Assembly: GCF_000002985.6 (NCBI RefSeq)
Contig: NC_003284.9
Span: 16,554,001-16,618,000 of the forward strand
Reading direction: 5' to 3'
DNA from: Caenorhabditis elegans
Taxonomy: Eukaryota > Nematoda > Chromadorea > Rhabditida > Rhabditidae
Length of the DNA: 64,000 bases
This document shows positions 1-12,155 of the stretch, one piece after another; the first letter of the stretch is position 1; each line of letters opens with the position of its first letter. The notes beneath the pieces are model-generated. The model ran no database searches, was not told the DNA's origin, and saw only the letters and a list, made by a program, of their open reading frames with translations. The position numbers and the translations under genes were made by a program.

Positions 1-611
1 CAGAATTCATCAGCTGACAGAGACGCAGATAGGTTAAGAAAAAATGAGCATTGAGCACAAGAAACGCAGGAGGAAACTAATATAACATGGCAATGATGGA
101 AGCACCCAAGAACAATTATAGTTATGAGTCCAATTGGATTATATGCAAATTGGCAGGTTGCAGGCTTAAGGAGGATAGAGCAGTAAACAAAAGGTGGAAA
201 GTTTGTTGACAGGCATCTGATTGACGGAAGAGAGTTGAGAGCAAATAGAGAATATGAAGAAACGATCTATTGATATGTGTTCTCGAGGTAGGTTAACAGA
301 GACAAGTGAAAGATAACAACACAAAGAGCACGTTGTTTCTGTGATCTTGGTTTTGTTGTCATTGATAAGAAATTATAGTAAAAGAGAAGAAATTTGGTAA
401 AGTAGGATCTAAAAGCATTTTACATATTCTAAACAATTTTTCCACATACCTAGAGTAGTTTAGAATAAATTGTTTCCAGTCTTATGATTGACTTGAGTGC
501 TTGAGACTGAAATAAATTTAAGTTTCCTCATTTGTGATACTAAAATGTTTTTCAAGCTCGTTTTTTGTCATATTTTCAGAAAGTTCAAGTAGATATAAAA
601 GGTGGTGTAGT

Positions 612-980
612 CAATTTTTTTTATTACTTTATGAGACTCGAAATTGTCTGAAAACACCGATTTTTCATAATGAAACTTTTTGAAAATACGCCTCGAAAAA
701 AAGTTATGGCAGCTCAAAAAACGACCTAAAACTAATAAGAATTTGAAATTTGGCCGACTTGTATGTCGCAGCGGTTTGAAACTAATTTTTTGAAATCGCT
801 TTTTAATTTTAAATATACAAGTTAATTATCTTGACAAGTAGGTCAAATTTCAAATTTTAACTAATTTTATGTAATTTTTTGAGCCGCCATAACTATTTTT
901 TTGAGAAGTTTTCGAGAAATTTCATTATGAAATTAGGTGTTTTGAGAAAATTTCAAGTCTAATAAAGTAGTAAAAAATTC
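612..980. repeat. Inverted-repeat (foldback) element, ~370 bp
   Basis: The two ends are imperfect reverse complements. The left arm runs from the T-rich stretch at 612 through about 770 and the right arm from about 830 to 980. Matching blocks include TATGGCAGCTCAAAAAA at ~705 against the complement of TTTTTTGAGCCGCCATAA at ~876, and AATGAAACTTTTTGAAAA against the complement of the block near 910-935. No coding potential is visible. It is a non-autonomous palindromic repeat by structure. A shorter relative lies at about 10264-10440. Confidence 0.7.
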
Positions 981-1307
981 GGCGTTAAAAACCTTTCAAA
1001 TATATACCGCAAAAATTATTTCCAATGACATTTGCATTTATTCCTATACAAAACGACATCAAAATACAATGTTCAGGTGGAATTTTAAAATATCGTTCCA
1101 AAGCTCAAACAGTCGGTCACGGTGAATCTTGGAAAATGTTGAACGATTTGGGGTAAAGCTCATGAAAAAAAGTAACTGTAATTTATTTTTGAAAAAGTAC
1201 CTAAAAGAAATAAATCCACTGAAAAGACTCTTTCGGAGCAAAACTTCTATTCTCACAATGAACAGTTTTGGAATTGAGCTCAAAAATCTGACAGAAGAAT
1301 ATAGATT

Positions 1308-1729
1308 TCTTCTATTGATATGGCTGCAATACTATTTTTCGATGGTCTTCCCGCTTGCAATACTAATAGGGAGTGCAAGACTATTAGGGAGTGCAATACT
1401 AATTTTCAGAACATTTTCTGACTTTGAGCTTACTAGTTTTTTCCTGAAAAAAACGCGAATCATATGTAAAAATTCAGAAAATTTGATTTTCATATAAGTT
1501 CAAAAACTTCAATCTCGTAGAAATGATGTGAAAACTGTTGGAAAATAGGCAAAAAATGTTGTTGAAATCCTGAAATTAGCGAGACGGGTTTGCAATACAA
1601 AAAAGTTAACGCAAGACTATTAGAGAGTGCAAGACTAATAGGGAGTGCAATACTAATTTTCGGAAGGTCTCCGAGGGGCAATACTAAAAGGGAGTGCAAG
1701 TCTAATAGGGAGGCCATATTAATAGAAGA
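1308..1729. mobile_element. MITE-like element with internal ~18 bp repeats
   Basis: The ends match as terminal inverted repeats: TCTTCTATTGATATGGC at the left and GCCATATTAATAGAAGA at the right, 16 of 17 positions. Inside, the unit GGGAGTGCAAGACTAATA and close variants recur in two clusters (about 1365-1405 and 1615-1710), separated by an unrelated spacer. Reading frames across it are frame-trivial and carry no motif. It looks like a non-autonomous DNA transposon derivative; I cannot name the family or identify a transposase source. Confidence 0.65.
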
Positions 1730-4443
1730 TAATCGGTATGTTTTCTAGTGCCTAATTACGTAAAAATTAAGGATACACTTCAAAAGACCCGAATTTAAAC
1801 TCTCGAATCGTTAGCAACAAGTAACTGTTTCAGAGAATTGATGGAAAAGTGAAACGGTGTCGGGGGGCGAGGTTGTCTGAAAGTGAAAACGATTTGGTCA
1901 CTCACCTTGAAAGACAGATAAAGCAGATAAGAGACGAATTACTCAGCGAATGGATAATTTCAAAGTCAGATGTTATCTCATTTCCTTCATATATTTTACC
2001 CCTTTTCTTTGGCAATGAACTGTGAGTGTGTACTTGTTGTAATACTAAAACTGTAACGTAGCGGGAAAAATTCAAATGTTGAGATGTGAATGAAGAAATA
2101 CAAAACAAAAATGCGAGCAAAATTTATGTGATATTTTTTAGGATGTATTTTTTTAATTGAAAAGGCAGACGTAATACCTAAAATTATTTACTCATTGGGG
2201 AATTATTATTTTTTTACGGCTGCCATTTTAGCCCTATAGGATTTGTAATCAAAAAATATAATGCCTTTTTCGTTATTTTTCCTTATTCCTATGAGAAATT
2301 AGTCATATTCCACAGTATATTTTGTTGCTTGTAGCTTTACTCTGCCCTCTGAGCAGCCGACATCAGTTGAGGTCTGCGATATTCCACTCATACTCCACTC
2401 GTCTCCTGTCATCTAAATCTCTGTAGAATGACATGACAGTACTACAGTACTGAATAGAGGGATAATGTGCACCTATTTCGCACCAACTAACCAAAACTTC
2501 CCCCCTATCCCCCTGACCATAATCCTTCCCGCCATCACAACTACTGGAACTAGTGTTCATCTTATGTTTCTTGGATTGGCTGGTCGTGTGTCTCTACATC
2601 CTTCAAAGTCATAATTGCTACAGTAACCAGTTAAGTGAGTCGAGAAACTGAGAGAAAAAAAGATGGGCGTACAAACGGCTACTATAAAACGTGCCAAACG
2701 ATCACTTTCCTTATTTTTTGACAGCTGGTGATTGATAGTCTGTTGGAAAACATTGGTTTTTCATGTTTCTTTAATGTTAAAATTTAATATCGGGGAAAAT
2801 CTTGGGAAATCAGGAAATTGGGAAACAAAATCCAAATCTGTTATTTTCCCTTTTGCACTTTTCGTTATTTTTTTCTGATAAGATCTCTCCGCTATCAGAA
2901 TCCATAGTAGTGATGCCCATGATAGTATGCTGCTGGCCACCAGGCGGCAAGATCTATCACTTTTCCTATCCCCTCGGACGGATGGATGTCAGCTTCATCT
3001 CCTTTTGCTTCTCCTTCTCCACTCTTCCTTCTTCTACAGCAAAAGCCATTCATATCAGTCACTCACTTCTGGAGAGACAGACACTTAGACCAGTTCTTTC
3101 CTTCGTGTCTCTACATCTCTCAGGCTCTAGCCCATTGATCGCCGGTTTTGTATTCTTGCTGTGTTTACTGTTAGATGGGCTTAGGAGCTATATTTTAATT
3201 TTTAACATTCCGTATGGCTTCGTTTTGTGTAAGCGCATTCAGTCTTCATTAAATTTGACAATTGGCATATAATGCGAAATGTCATGACAAATCTCTCATG
3301 GAAAAATTATCGTTCTGAAAATTTTTTTCAATTACATATTTTTACTTTATTTCTTTGATGAAAGGCTGGTATGTTATAAGTGCCTACCTACCGCCTATCA
3401 TCTGCATATTGTCGTGAACTTCGGTGCTCGGTATTAGGTGCGTGTAGATTCAAAATTTTCCCATTTTCTTATTACAATCAGTTTTTTTAAATTCTAATAA
3501 AGATATGTAGGCAGGTAGGTATGTGTTTTTGCTAAGAGTTTCACGGGTATTTTCTTATATTTTGAATTGTCTACTGCTTATTAAAACAACAGAGTTTTCT
3601 TCTAATTTTTACCATTTATCAACATCAGTGGTTTGAAGAGTTGGAAACTTTAAAAAAATTCAAACCCCGCCCCTACATTCGTCTAAAATTTTATGTAGTT
3701 TTTGGAAGAACCCTTTACTAAATTTTGTACTTTTATTTTATAAATTTACAGTTTCAGTAAATTTTTAATGAGACGTTATAATTTTTTTGTCATATTTTTG
3801 TTGTAATAAGGCTAATAATGTGCATTATTTGAGCTCCCATTTATTACAATACACTTTTCAATAATGCACACTTCAGTATCTACTAAAATTCTACTGAAAC
3901 GACATGAAAGATTCGAAAATTGTTTGGAACTAAAGTTCACCTCTCTTCACCCGCCATCCCATTTTTCTTCTCATTTTTCATTTTCAAATCACCAAGACAC
4001 AATCATACGCACGATTCTCACAAAACGTAAATTCCCCATTATCGGTCAACCTTTCTTTTCTGATATCAGAAGGAAACGAAAAACAGATTTCAAATGGTTT
4101 CTCTCCTTGCATTTGCTTCCTTCATCATTAAAGTTGCATGTAAAAAAATATTTTTGGTTTTACTAGTTGCTAGTAACTTTTTTGAACCTTTTATAAGACC
4201 ATCTATTTTTATCACAATTAATTCCAAATCCGTCTCGATGTCAATGTCGAAAAAAACCCTTAAAAAGAGATAAGAGAAAAAGATTGACTAAGCCATGATA
4301 TATCCTTTATCAGCTGATTATCCCCCTCCTTCGTTATCATGATCGCAATCATTGGAACTCGTTTCGTCTTTCTTGGTGTCAACAAAACATTCAATTATGT
4401 TGATTTTATGCTTTACTCAATCTTTTAAAATCAGGAAAACGTT
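1730..4443. other. Intergenic, upstream of the chemoreceptor gene
   Basis: No exon chain, RNA gene or convincing promoter was recognised. The stretch at 2340-3270 is less AT-rich than its surroundings and keeps a 156-codon frame open on the plus strand, but that frame starts at TTG and resembles no family. The last ~150 bases before 4444 end in a splice-acceptor-like AAATCAG at 4428-4434, suitable for trans-splicing of a spliced leader 9 bases before the ATG. Bases 1-611 are likewise featureless. Confidence 0.5.
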
Positions 4444-7400
4444 ATGGACAAGAAGTACATGAACTGCACACGATGTGAACTTTGTGGAACTGCAGACGTC
4501 ATTTATGGGTCCACATTTATGGAGTATTCGATTCTTCTCCGGTTACTGACCGCTCCCTTGGCAACAATGGGAATGGGCTTGCTATCAGCGACAATTGTCA
4601 AAACAAAAGGGATTCATATCAATACGAAAGTGATTTTATTGGTTTTGTGTATTTCTGCAATTATTTGTAATACAGGTATGTTTGCAATTTTTAGTTTACG
4701 GAAAACCAAAATCATGAAAGGGGTTTTCTTTAAAAATAAAATAAAATTTGAAAAAAAATTTGTTCCTATAATACTTCTAAATTTAAATGATGTTCTTACT
4801 TTACTGTTCTTTGAAACTACACTAAATTGTTTTATATTGTCAAGTTACCTGACGACGAACATGATGACTCATGATTAGTTTCTTAATTTATTTTTCACTG
4901 CTACTGATTTATATTTGCCAATCTTCGAACATTTTCTCGTCTCCGTTGTGGTCTAGTGGTTAGGATTTATGGCTCTCACCCATAAGGCCGGGGTTCGATT
5001 CCCCGCAACGGAATAACTTTTTTGAATATTTTTTCATGATTGTTTCATTATTGCAGAAAACTTATTACAAAAAAGTAAAACATGTTCATTTTTTATGTCT
5101 TCCAAATAGTTAGTCAGAGAAGTACAAAAATTGAATGAGACTGGAAAATTAAGTAAAATGGTATTCAAAAAATTGAAATCAGTACGAGCTTATTTAAGAA
5201 TGCTCACTTCTTTTTTTTTTGAATTTAACTTTTGATATTCAGGTATAACCGTGGATTGTCTGTATAAATTTTTCATATCCAATGTCATGCCGGATTATAT
5301 GCAATGTGATTTTCAAGTATTCAGTCCACAATATGGATTAGGTAAGCATCAGTGAAAAATCACATCATTTCAAGTTCGTTTCAGTGATCAGACACATTGA
5401 AATGCTTGGGGCAATGTGTCTATCTACATCCTCCGTAGCACTGGCTGTTGAACGAACAGTGGCTACGATTTTTTATCGCAATTACTCTCCAAAACCTACA
5501 CTCGGATCAATTCTCGTCGTTGTCCAGGTATCAAATTAAAACGAAAACATACGAGAAAAGAAACAGAGGCCGAGTGAGAGATAGAGACGATGATGATGGT
5601 TTTTTGAACATCACGTTCCCTTAAATTCTCTCCTATTTTATTTCCCTTTTCCCTTTATATCCCGTCGGCGGTCAGCCATCTCTGATCACTACATTCTAAG
5701 AATAGAAGTGGGATCTGCGAGATGAACGAGAAAGAAGTGATAAAGGAAGAAAAATGTTTTACTGATAATATAGTATTTGAAAAAAAACAGAACAATAGTT
5801 TTGAAAACGGGAGATGGACAAAAAATGGCAAAATTTTGAAATATTCTCATAAGCTCACTAATATACACAAAATGAAAATTCGTGCTCAAATTTTTCTTAC
5901 ACAACCCTTGAACACAGCTAATTGCGCATAATGCAGCCACATTGCAATCTAGAAAAAAGTACAATCACTTTTTTGGCAATGTGTGCATTGTGCTTCCAAA
6001 TTGATTTGGATGGTTCTTGATAGATACAATTTAATACTCACTTAATAACACAATTTAACAGTGAAGTATTCATCTGTGCCAAAAATTTAAAGATTAATCT
6101 TCAACCATATCATAGGAACAACAAAATGTAGATAGAAAATATTTGCATACATTTCAAATTAATTCTCGTTTCAGGTACTGGTCAGCTCCATCCCATTCTG
6201 GAACATCAGACTGCCCAAACAAATGTACCCATATTCACCGCCAGAGGTAAGAATTGAAAAACCTGAAATAAGCAGTTTTTTTGAAGATTTTTTTTTCTTG
6301 AACGGTTTTCAAGTTTAATTTATCCATAGAATAACAACTTTGCTAAAGTATCCACAAAGTATTGCTTGTCTGGGAAACTACAAAAAGCGGAAGTACGGTA
6401 AGCGCGTTCAGAGCGCTGTTTACATTTCAAAAACAAAATTTTGCGGAAGATTGATATTGTTTCTAAAGCTATAAAATATAGTTAAGAATCACACAATATT
6501 CATAAATCTGTTATAAAAAATTAACTTTAATTCATAATTGTCTTGCCCACAAAATGACTATCTAAAAAACAGTGTTACATACAATATTAATAACAGGAAC
6601 ACAATAATTTAGGGCTTCCATGTTGGAGCCGCGATCGGAAATCTTTATAGCGATGCGCGGAACCCAAAAAGTGTCGGACGCAAAGCCAAGTTTGCACCGA
6701 CTAGTGCGATACCCTATCAAACTTAGCTGCGCACCCGACACTTTTTGGGTTTTGCCATGAAGATATCGAATCGCGGCGTTTTTGGCGCCAACATAGAAAC
6801 CCTACAATAATTTTAAAAAAAGTGTTTTAAATTTAAGCTCCATGACTACCAACTCTACTATTTCATATCAATGTGGCTCACTCTTCTAAACGTTCTTGCA
6901 TTCTTCATTTTTACAATTCTATGGATTATCAACTATTATCGTCAGGTAATAATAACGATTTATCTGTCTGACCACACCCTTTCATTTTTCTAGAAAATCA
7001 TCGGGAACAGTCATCTTCAAGTCGCCCTGGACAGATACAACCTGCATGAAAACATGTCAATGACTCGTCTCATGGTATGAAACAACTTATCCTGTCACTT
7101 TTCTGTGGGGAACACCTTTCATTTTTGATCTTTATCTCGGCGTCGGATACAATGCGTATCCATTTCCAAAAACCACGCCATTGGATTCTGAAAAAAAAAA
7201 CATATTATTCTTTATGTCATCGGGATAACATTAAGATTGATAACCCCGCCGCTAAGTGACAAAAAAAGCTAATGGGTCAATGTTCAGGCGCCCGTCATCA
7301 TCGTTATCTGCCTAATGGTGTTCTTGGCTGAATCGGTGAGTCATTGTTTGACAGAGACATTTGACAAGTTACATAATATTAGTATTAATATTTTTCAGAT

Positions 7401-8309
7401 TCTTTTGCTCGCAACACCGGAGTACAATGAGGACACTGTAGTGACACATCAAGTATTAAACGAAGTTATAGAGTATTCCTTCTATCCAGAGCTACAGGTA
7501 TGCTTTTGAAAGGACTTACAAGAGTGCGACCTAGGTAGGCCTAGGACCTAGGTTTTTCCGCTTTATGTGCCCTAGGTCGATTTCTCGTTACCCATAAGTG
7601 TTCAAAACAATTGAAACTCAATTTTGAGTTAATCGCTATACGGGTTTGTCGGCAATTTTGGAAATTGCCGAAATTTCCAATTGCCAGACATTTTCTGCAA
7701 TTTTCAAACCTAATTATATTTTGGAAACTGGAAAAATGTTACCATATTTTTTACTATTCGGTTAGTCATTTTCTAATAGAAAACGTTCAATCCTTCAAAT
7801 ATTAAAACATTTGAGCTTGAAAAATGAAAATTGCTCATTAAAATGCATGTTTAGGCTCTTTAATCTTAAAAAAGTATCAAAATTATATTTCCGGCAATTC
7901 TGATATCCGACAATCGGCAATTCCGGCAGGTGCCGGTTTTTAAAATTTTCGGCAATTGCCGGTTTTGTGAATTTTCGACCAGTAACTTTGGCGCCAAAAT
8001 CGCCGAAAATTTGACTGCCGAGTTTTTTCCCACTTAAAAACACTTTATTTTAATATCCAATATTTGCAGCTCACCATCATCCCTTTGCTCTTTATTGCTC
8101 TTGTGCTCGTGCTCATCACCCTCTCATCAAAACTTCGAGAAAATTTCCTCTTGGTTTCAAATCTTTCCATCTGCTTCCCAGTCAAAATCCACACCACGGA
8201 CTCAAGGTCATCTAGTGAATCTTCAAGCTCTGATGGCTCAACAGGCAGAATTCATTGGAATAGTAAAATTGATAGTCTTTCAATAACTCCTCAAGTCTCC
8301 AAATATTAA
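4444..8309 (+). CDS. Seven-transmembrane chemoreceptor, Sra/Sre-like superfamily (9 exons, 373 aa)
   Basis: Exons: 4444-4675, 5243-5341, 5385-5527, 6175-6246, 6838-6945, 6994-7074, 7288-7335, 7399-7497, 8070-8309. All junctions are GT/AG and phases close to 374 codons including the stop. The protein has seven hydrophobic segments in order and no signal peptide. After the third segment comes AVERTVATIFYRNY, the conserved ERxxATxF-type motif of nematode Sra/Srab/Sre-type chemoreceptors. Between segments 5 and 6 there is RYNLHENMSMTRLM, matching the family's 'xENxxxxRLL' loop. The length fits the family (about 340-380 aa). By family it should sit in the membrane, probably ciliary, of a chemosensory neuron and couple to G proteins; this is inferred. 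The last exon adds a Ser-rich cytoplasmic tail, which is unusual and leaves the final exon the least certain. The weakest acceptor is TTTAAG at 6832-6837. An AATAAA lies at 8556-8561. I do not recognise the individual gene or its exact subfamily. Confidence 0.82.
4942..5012 (+). tRNA. tRNA-Glu (CTC)
   Basis: A 71-nt cloverleaf fits. The acceptor stem pairs TCCGTTG with CAACGGA. The anticodon stem TATGG/CCATA encloses CTCTCAC, giving anticodon CTC. The T arm is CGGGG TTCGATT CCCCG (stem counted loosely), with an intact B box GGTTCGATTCC. The A box is TGGTCTAGTGG. It lies in intron 1 (4676-5242) of the chemoreceptor gene on the same strand. A T-rich run follows shortly after the 3' end, suitable for RNA polymerase III termination. 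Confidence 0.95.
6611..6803. mobile_element. MITE in chemoreceptor intron 4
   Basis: The ends are AGGGCTTCCATGTTGG and CCAACATAGAAACCCT, inverted repeats matching at 14 of 16 positions. The interior is GC-richer than the host intron and is itself partly palindromic: GCGGAACCCAAAAAGTGTCG near 6657 pairs with CGACACTTTTTGGGTTTTGC near 6739. No reading frame is present. The GCGGAACCC core is shared with copies near 10.66, 11.94, 12.54, 18.06 and 21.45 kb, and the left end resembles the element beginning at 21360. Confidence 0.75.
7640..8000. repeat. Dispersed CGGCAA/TTGCCG-rich inverted repeat
   Basis: Within the last chemoreceptor intron (7498-8069) are clusters of TCGGCAATTTTGGAAATTGCCG at about 7648 and of GGCAATTCCGGCAGGTGCCGG at about 7915, facing one another across an AT-rich spacer. 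The same vocabulary (CGGCAAATCGGCAAATTGCCG and variants) recurs at 16860-16930 and 38830-39320. It looks like a degenerate foldback family; exact ends were not resolved. Confidence 0.5.
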
Positions 8310-8555
8310 AGTATGCATGTGTCTTGTCCCCTCGTTAATTGTGATCTTTCTGTGGTTGAACATACAGTACCTCGTAGAATTTCTTCCGCACAATCTCTTT
8401 TCTTCTCAAACGAAAAAGTCATTTGAAGTAGCGAAATTGGAATTTTTAGGTGAAATACCCTGAAAGATTTCTTGTATGTATTACTAACTTACCGTACTCT
8501 TATCATTGTCGGTTTCATTTTGCAACACACCATTTTCTGTCGATCTCAATGGCCC

Positions 8556-8561
8556 AATAAA
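8556..8561 (+). other. Polyadenylation signal AATAAA, chemoreceptor gene
   Basis: A canonical AATAAA lies 247 bases after the stop at 8309, on the coding strand, and no other plus-strand gene follows for 17 kb. The cleavage site itself is not visible. Confidence 0.5.
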
Positions 8562-8697
8562 CAGTTTCATTAAAATGAGAACTTGATTTATGTCTAAAAT
8601 TTTTGTTTTAGGAGAAATTTTAAAAAAATCTATTTATACTTTCAGGAGTGTTTTGCAGAGAAAAACAAATGAAAAGCGCTGGTTTACTGTCGAGAAC

Positions 8698-8866
8698 CGA
8701 CACTCGGAAATTATTTTAAGATGGAGTAGCGCCAGTGGGGATTTTTCCATTTTAGATTTTTTATATTTTCCGGTCGGAGTTTTGGCACATTGCCAAAATT
8801 TTGAAAAATATGAGCTTCTGAGGAAATCCAAAGCAATGGCGCATGTTCCGACCCCTACAATGTTTT
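8698..8866. repeat. Dispersed repeat fragment containing GGAGTAGCGCCAG
   Basis: The phrase AAGATGGAGTAGCGCCAGTG near 8720 recurs in altered form near 17459 (AAGTGGAGTAGCGCTAGT). Both are followed by T-rich sequence with no coding potential. This shared word, embedded in otherwise unrelated flanks, marks copies of an interspersed repeat. Ends are not defined. Confidence 0.45.
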
Positions 8867-10263
8867 AATAAAAATAATTAAAGCAAAATTACAGTATAAA
8901 AAATGTGGAAAAAAAAACAATTTTTTGGTCAACTTCCAAAATTATGAGTGGCAAAAACTGAGTAATTGTCACTCTTTCATAGTAAATAAAAAATTTCAAA
9001 AAAGGGTTGAAAAGTTTTATTATGATGTTTGCTTAATTTGGGGCCAAATGAACCTTGTTGATTTTTTTATGTCTAAAAATGTAAGTAAAACTATCATTTT
9101 CCAGGAACTAAACAGATGAAACTTTTGATTTTTTTTTAACTTACCAAATTTTATTTTTCAATACATGTGTATTTTTTAACTAAATAGTGCTCTATGTGCA
9201 TTTATTTTTAACCAAATATTTCACTCTCATTTAATGTGTTCTCACGTGATGTTTCCCCAAAGATTTCAATTAGTCCGAATAATCTCTAGGTAACATGAGC
9301 CAATACCACATTACACCTAGTCATTATGCTCCGAACTTTTCCCTGGTCACCAGGTAACTACAGAGTATACTACTTTTAAAATTTTATATTTTTCCTAGAG
9401 ACATCCCTCTTAACCCTTTTAAAAGATAAATTCCGCATGCCTTTTTTTGTGGCTAATTTATTTTGAAAGCAAGGAAGCAAATCTGTCTCTCATTTTTGGA
9501 GGAAAAATTGTGGGATTGCCCTTACTTATTTGTTAATCGAATTATAGTAAAAAAAGAGATCGAAAGAGTAGAAAGGGCATTTAGTTGGAAGAGAATTGAA
9601 AATTGTTCTTTGAAAATCAAAACTAAAAATAGTAAATTTCCATTTGTTTTTGATTTTCGAAAGTGTGGGAGATAATAATCAGTTAGTGACTTTCCCAACA
9701 TATTGAATCAAATACTTTTGGTATTACAATTTTTTCATTACAATGGCTTTTGTTATGTTATTCTAAAATAATTTTCAAATTAAAAAATGAATTTAGAGAA
9801 AAACAAACATTTGAACGTAAATATGCCAAAATTACCCGGAAAAACAATCTAAAATTCCAATATTTAGCTGTTCTATTTTGAATATTTTATATTCTCCCAC
9901 TTTCCGGCAGTAGTTTTTATAATAAATTTTAAAACAAAACCCAGTTATCTGTAGTAATCCGCATTGTAGTATGATAAGCACATGTATTTGAAAATTTAAA
10001 TTTAAATACTGAGCTCATCAATATTTCAGTGATGTTAATTTATAAAAAATAATGCACATTTTTTTATAACACCAAATTATAAGAACTTCTAAGAAATGGT
10101 TGAAAAAATGGTTCTACCCAACATTTTGCCTCTTTGCTGAATTGTTGAGTAGAAATAATTAAGTCTGTTGATATATTTTTGTCAATATATTGTGCTGCTC
10201 TGTATATAGTTCAAAATAATTCAATTAAACTTTACGTGTTATCGAATTTTTTTTCGCTTTATT

Positions 10264-10440
10264 AAACTAAAAATTATATACTTCTCAAAAAAAATTATGA
10301 CGGTTCAAAAAATCGCCTAAAATTTGATAAAATTTGAATATTGACCGACGTGTCATTGTCGCAGCGACTGAAAACAGTTTTTTTGAAATCACTGTCAAAT
10401 TTTGGGTGTACATGTCAATTATCTTGCGTTTTCAACTTCA
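10264..10440. repeat. Truncated copy of the 612-980 foldback element
   Basis: It shares ordered blocks with the element at 612-980: AAATTATGACGGTTCAAAAA, then GACCGAC.TGT, then GTCGCAGCG, then TTTTTTTGAAATC, then GTCAATTATCTTG. Only the left arm and centre are clearly recognisable; the right arm appears lost. No coding content. Confidence 0.55.
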
Positions 10441-10566
10441 TTTATGCATTTTAAATTTGATAGACGGCGAGATTTGGTGAAAAAATTATAAAATTAAAAG
10501 AAAAAGTTAGTTTTATAAACAAACTTTAAAAGTTAGTTATATTTTCAACTGCCTAGACATTATTTT

Positions 10567-10889
10567 GAAACATTTATTTTAGAAAAATGAATATGCTCCC
10601 TACTTGCCATTAGTAAACTGCAATACCCCGAATGTCCCGCCCTCCCCACACAAACCACAGCGGTGCGCGGAACCCGCGAGTTGTCGGCGGCCTTCAAACA
10701 CCTACTCCTTCTTTGATTCGTGTTCTTTGATGTGATTTGACTATATCCATTAATATTAAAAAATGAATAATGTCGCCATCCTATAGAAATAATGTTCCAT
10801 GTCAACCTCTTTCACGGTTGCCATAGTTAATTTTTTTCTTTGGGATTTTGCGAAAGTGATTCGTTGCGGTCACTCAGTATCATGATTTA
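10567..10889. repeat. Tripled ~280-320 bp repeat, copy A
   Basis: Copy A of three similar segments (others at 11846-12155 and 12453-12756). Shared blocks in order: CCCGCCCTCCCCACACAAAC, CCACAGCGGTGCGCGGAACC, TGTCGGCGGCC, AACACCTAC, TGTTCTTTGA, TCGCCATCCTATAGAAA, ATGTCAACCTCT, CACGGTTGCC, TTTGGGA, GCGAAAGTGAT, GTTGCGGTCACTCAG. The GC content of the left third is well above its AT-rich surroundings. No open frame is conserved between copies, so a protein-coding role is unlikely. Copies may be a transposon relic or a local non-coding family. Confidence 0.75.
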
Positions 10890-11845
10890 GCCATATTTAG
10901 GAACGAATAATTCTGACCAAATAGCCCGTACAAAATTACTACAACGTATAATCCCAACAAGATCATACTTTTTCTTTTCACTATTCTCTTTTTTATTCAT
11001 GATTCACGCGGACGGACACGAGACAGATTGTGAGAATGCGTACTCTTAAATGCACATCTTTTGAAAATTTCATTATGTGAACTCCTTATTGTGCCAGATA
11101 ACATTTCCGAACAAAAAAAGTTAGTAGGACAACATACGAAAGATGAATTCTTTGAACTTTTTGGTTTTGTTTCTGGATCTACTAAAAGCGTCTGGGAAGT
11201 AGAAATACATGGATTTCCATAGTACCTGATTTTATGTCTCAACTTTTTTTGATTTATGGAGAATTTTTTAATAAAAAGAAAAAAAGGAAAATACTTATTA
11301 TTCAATTATTTACATGTTCCACAATTTGGTTTGGAGTGAGTTTTTTTTTACTTCTGAGCAGTGACGTTTTCAACCAGAATAGTTTTGAGTACCTTTTTTG
11401 ATTGCACATGATGCCATTATTTCAGATCCCGTAAACATTTCCGTAAATGTCAATGTGGTAGATATTCATATTCTCGTTCCAAATTACACATGATTTTCCC
11501 ATAAGCCTTGCTCACATGATTTTTTCATTCTCGAGGTGCCCAGCCGCACAAAATTTTTGGTTTTTATTTATCAAAAAAGCTGGATGGCGTGGTTTTTAAT
11601 GAGTACAGTAACACTTTGTATATTTTTGAAAAAATATTTTTTAAGCTAGTTTTTTAACAAAAAAACGTTTTCGAGAGAAAAGTAAATTTGTTGCACAGCT
11701 TTTATTTGAAAATATTGCATTTGTAGACGGCATATAGTGTAATTTTGTGGAGAAAATCGCAAAATTTTGCAAAACAAATTTAAAATAAATGGTGCTCTTA
11801 ATTTCAAAAAACTAATCTGAAAATTAATGCCAACATCACGACTTT

Positions 11846-12155
11846 GAAACATTTAATTAAGAAAAATTCATATTCTCCCTTCCTGCCAACAGAAGATCGC
11901 ACTGCCCCGCCCTCCCCGCACCAACCACAGCGGTGCGCGGAACTCGCGAGGTGTCGGCGGCCACCAAACACCTACTACTCCGCTGATCTGTGTTCTTTGA
12001 TGCAATTTAACTATATGACTATTATAATAATGAAAAATGTCGCCATCCTATAGAAAAAATGTTCCATGTCAACCTCTTCCACGGTTGCCGTAATTAATTT
12101 TCTCTTTGGGAATATGCGAAAGTGATGCGTTGCGGTCACTCAGAATCATGATTTT
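11846..12155. repeat. Tripled repeat, copy B
   Basis: Same orientation as copy A and the same ordered blocks, with scattered substitutions, for example GGAACTCGCGAGGTGTCGG where copy A has GGAACCCGCGAGTTGTCGG. It begins with GAAACATTTAATTAAGAAAAA, matching GAAACATTTATTTTAGAAAAA of copy A, so homology extends upstream of the GC-rich part. Confidence 0.75.

Noticed and set aside
2802-3272. 156-codon plus-strand open frame
   Set aside because: It starts at TTG, has no recognisable domain, lacks matching splice partners and has irregular hydrophobic composition typical of T-rich DNA.
3380-3530. Facing CCTACCTACC and GGCAGGTAGGTA words
   Set aside because: The arms are short and imperfect, with no other element features, so likely chance.
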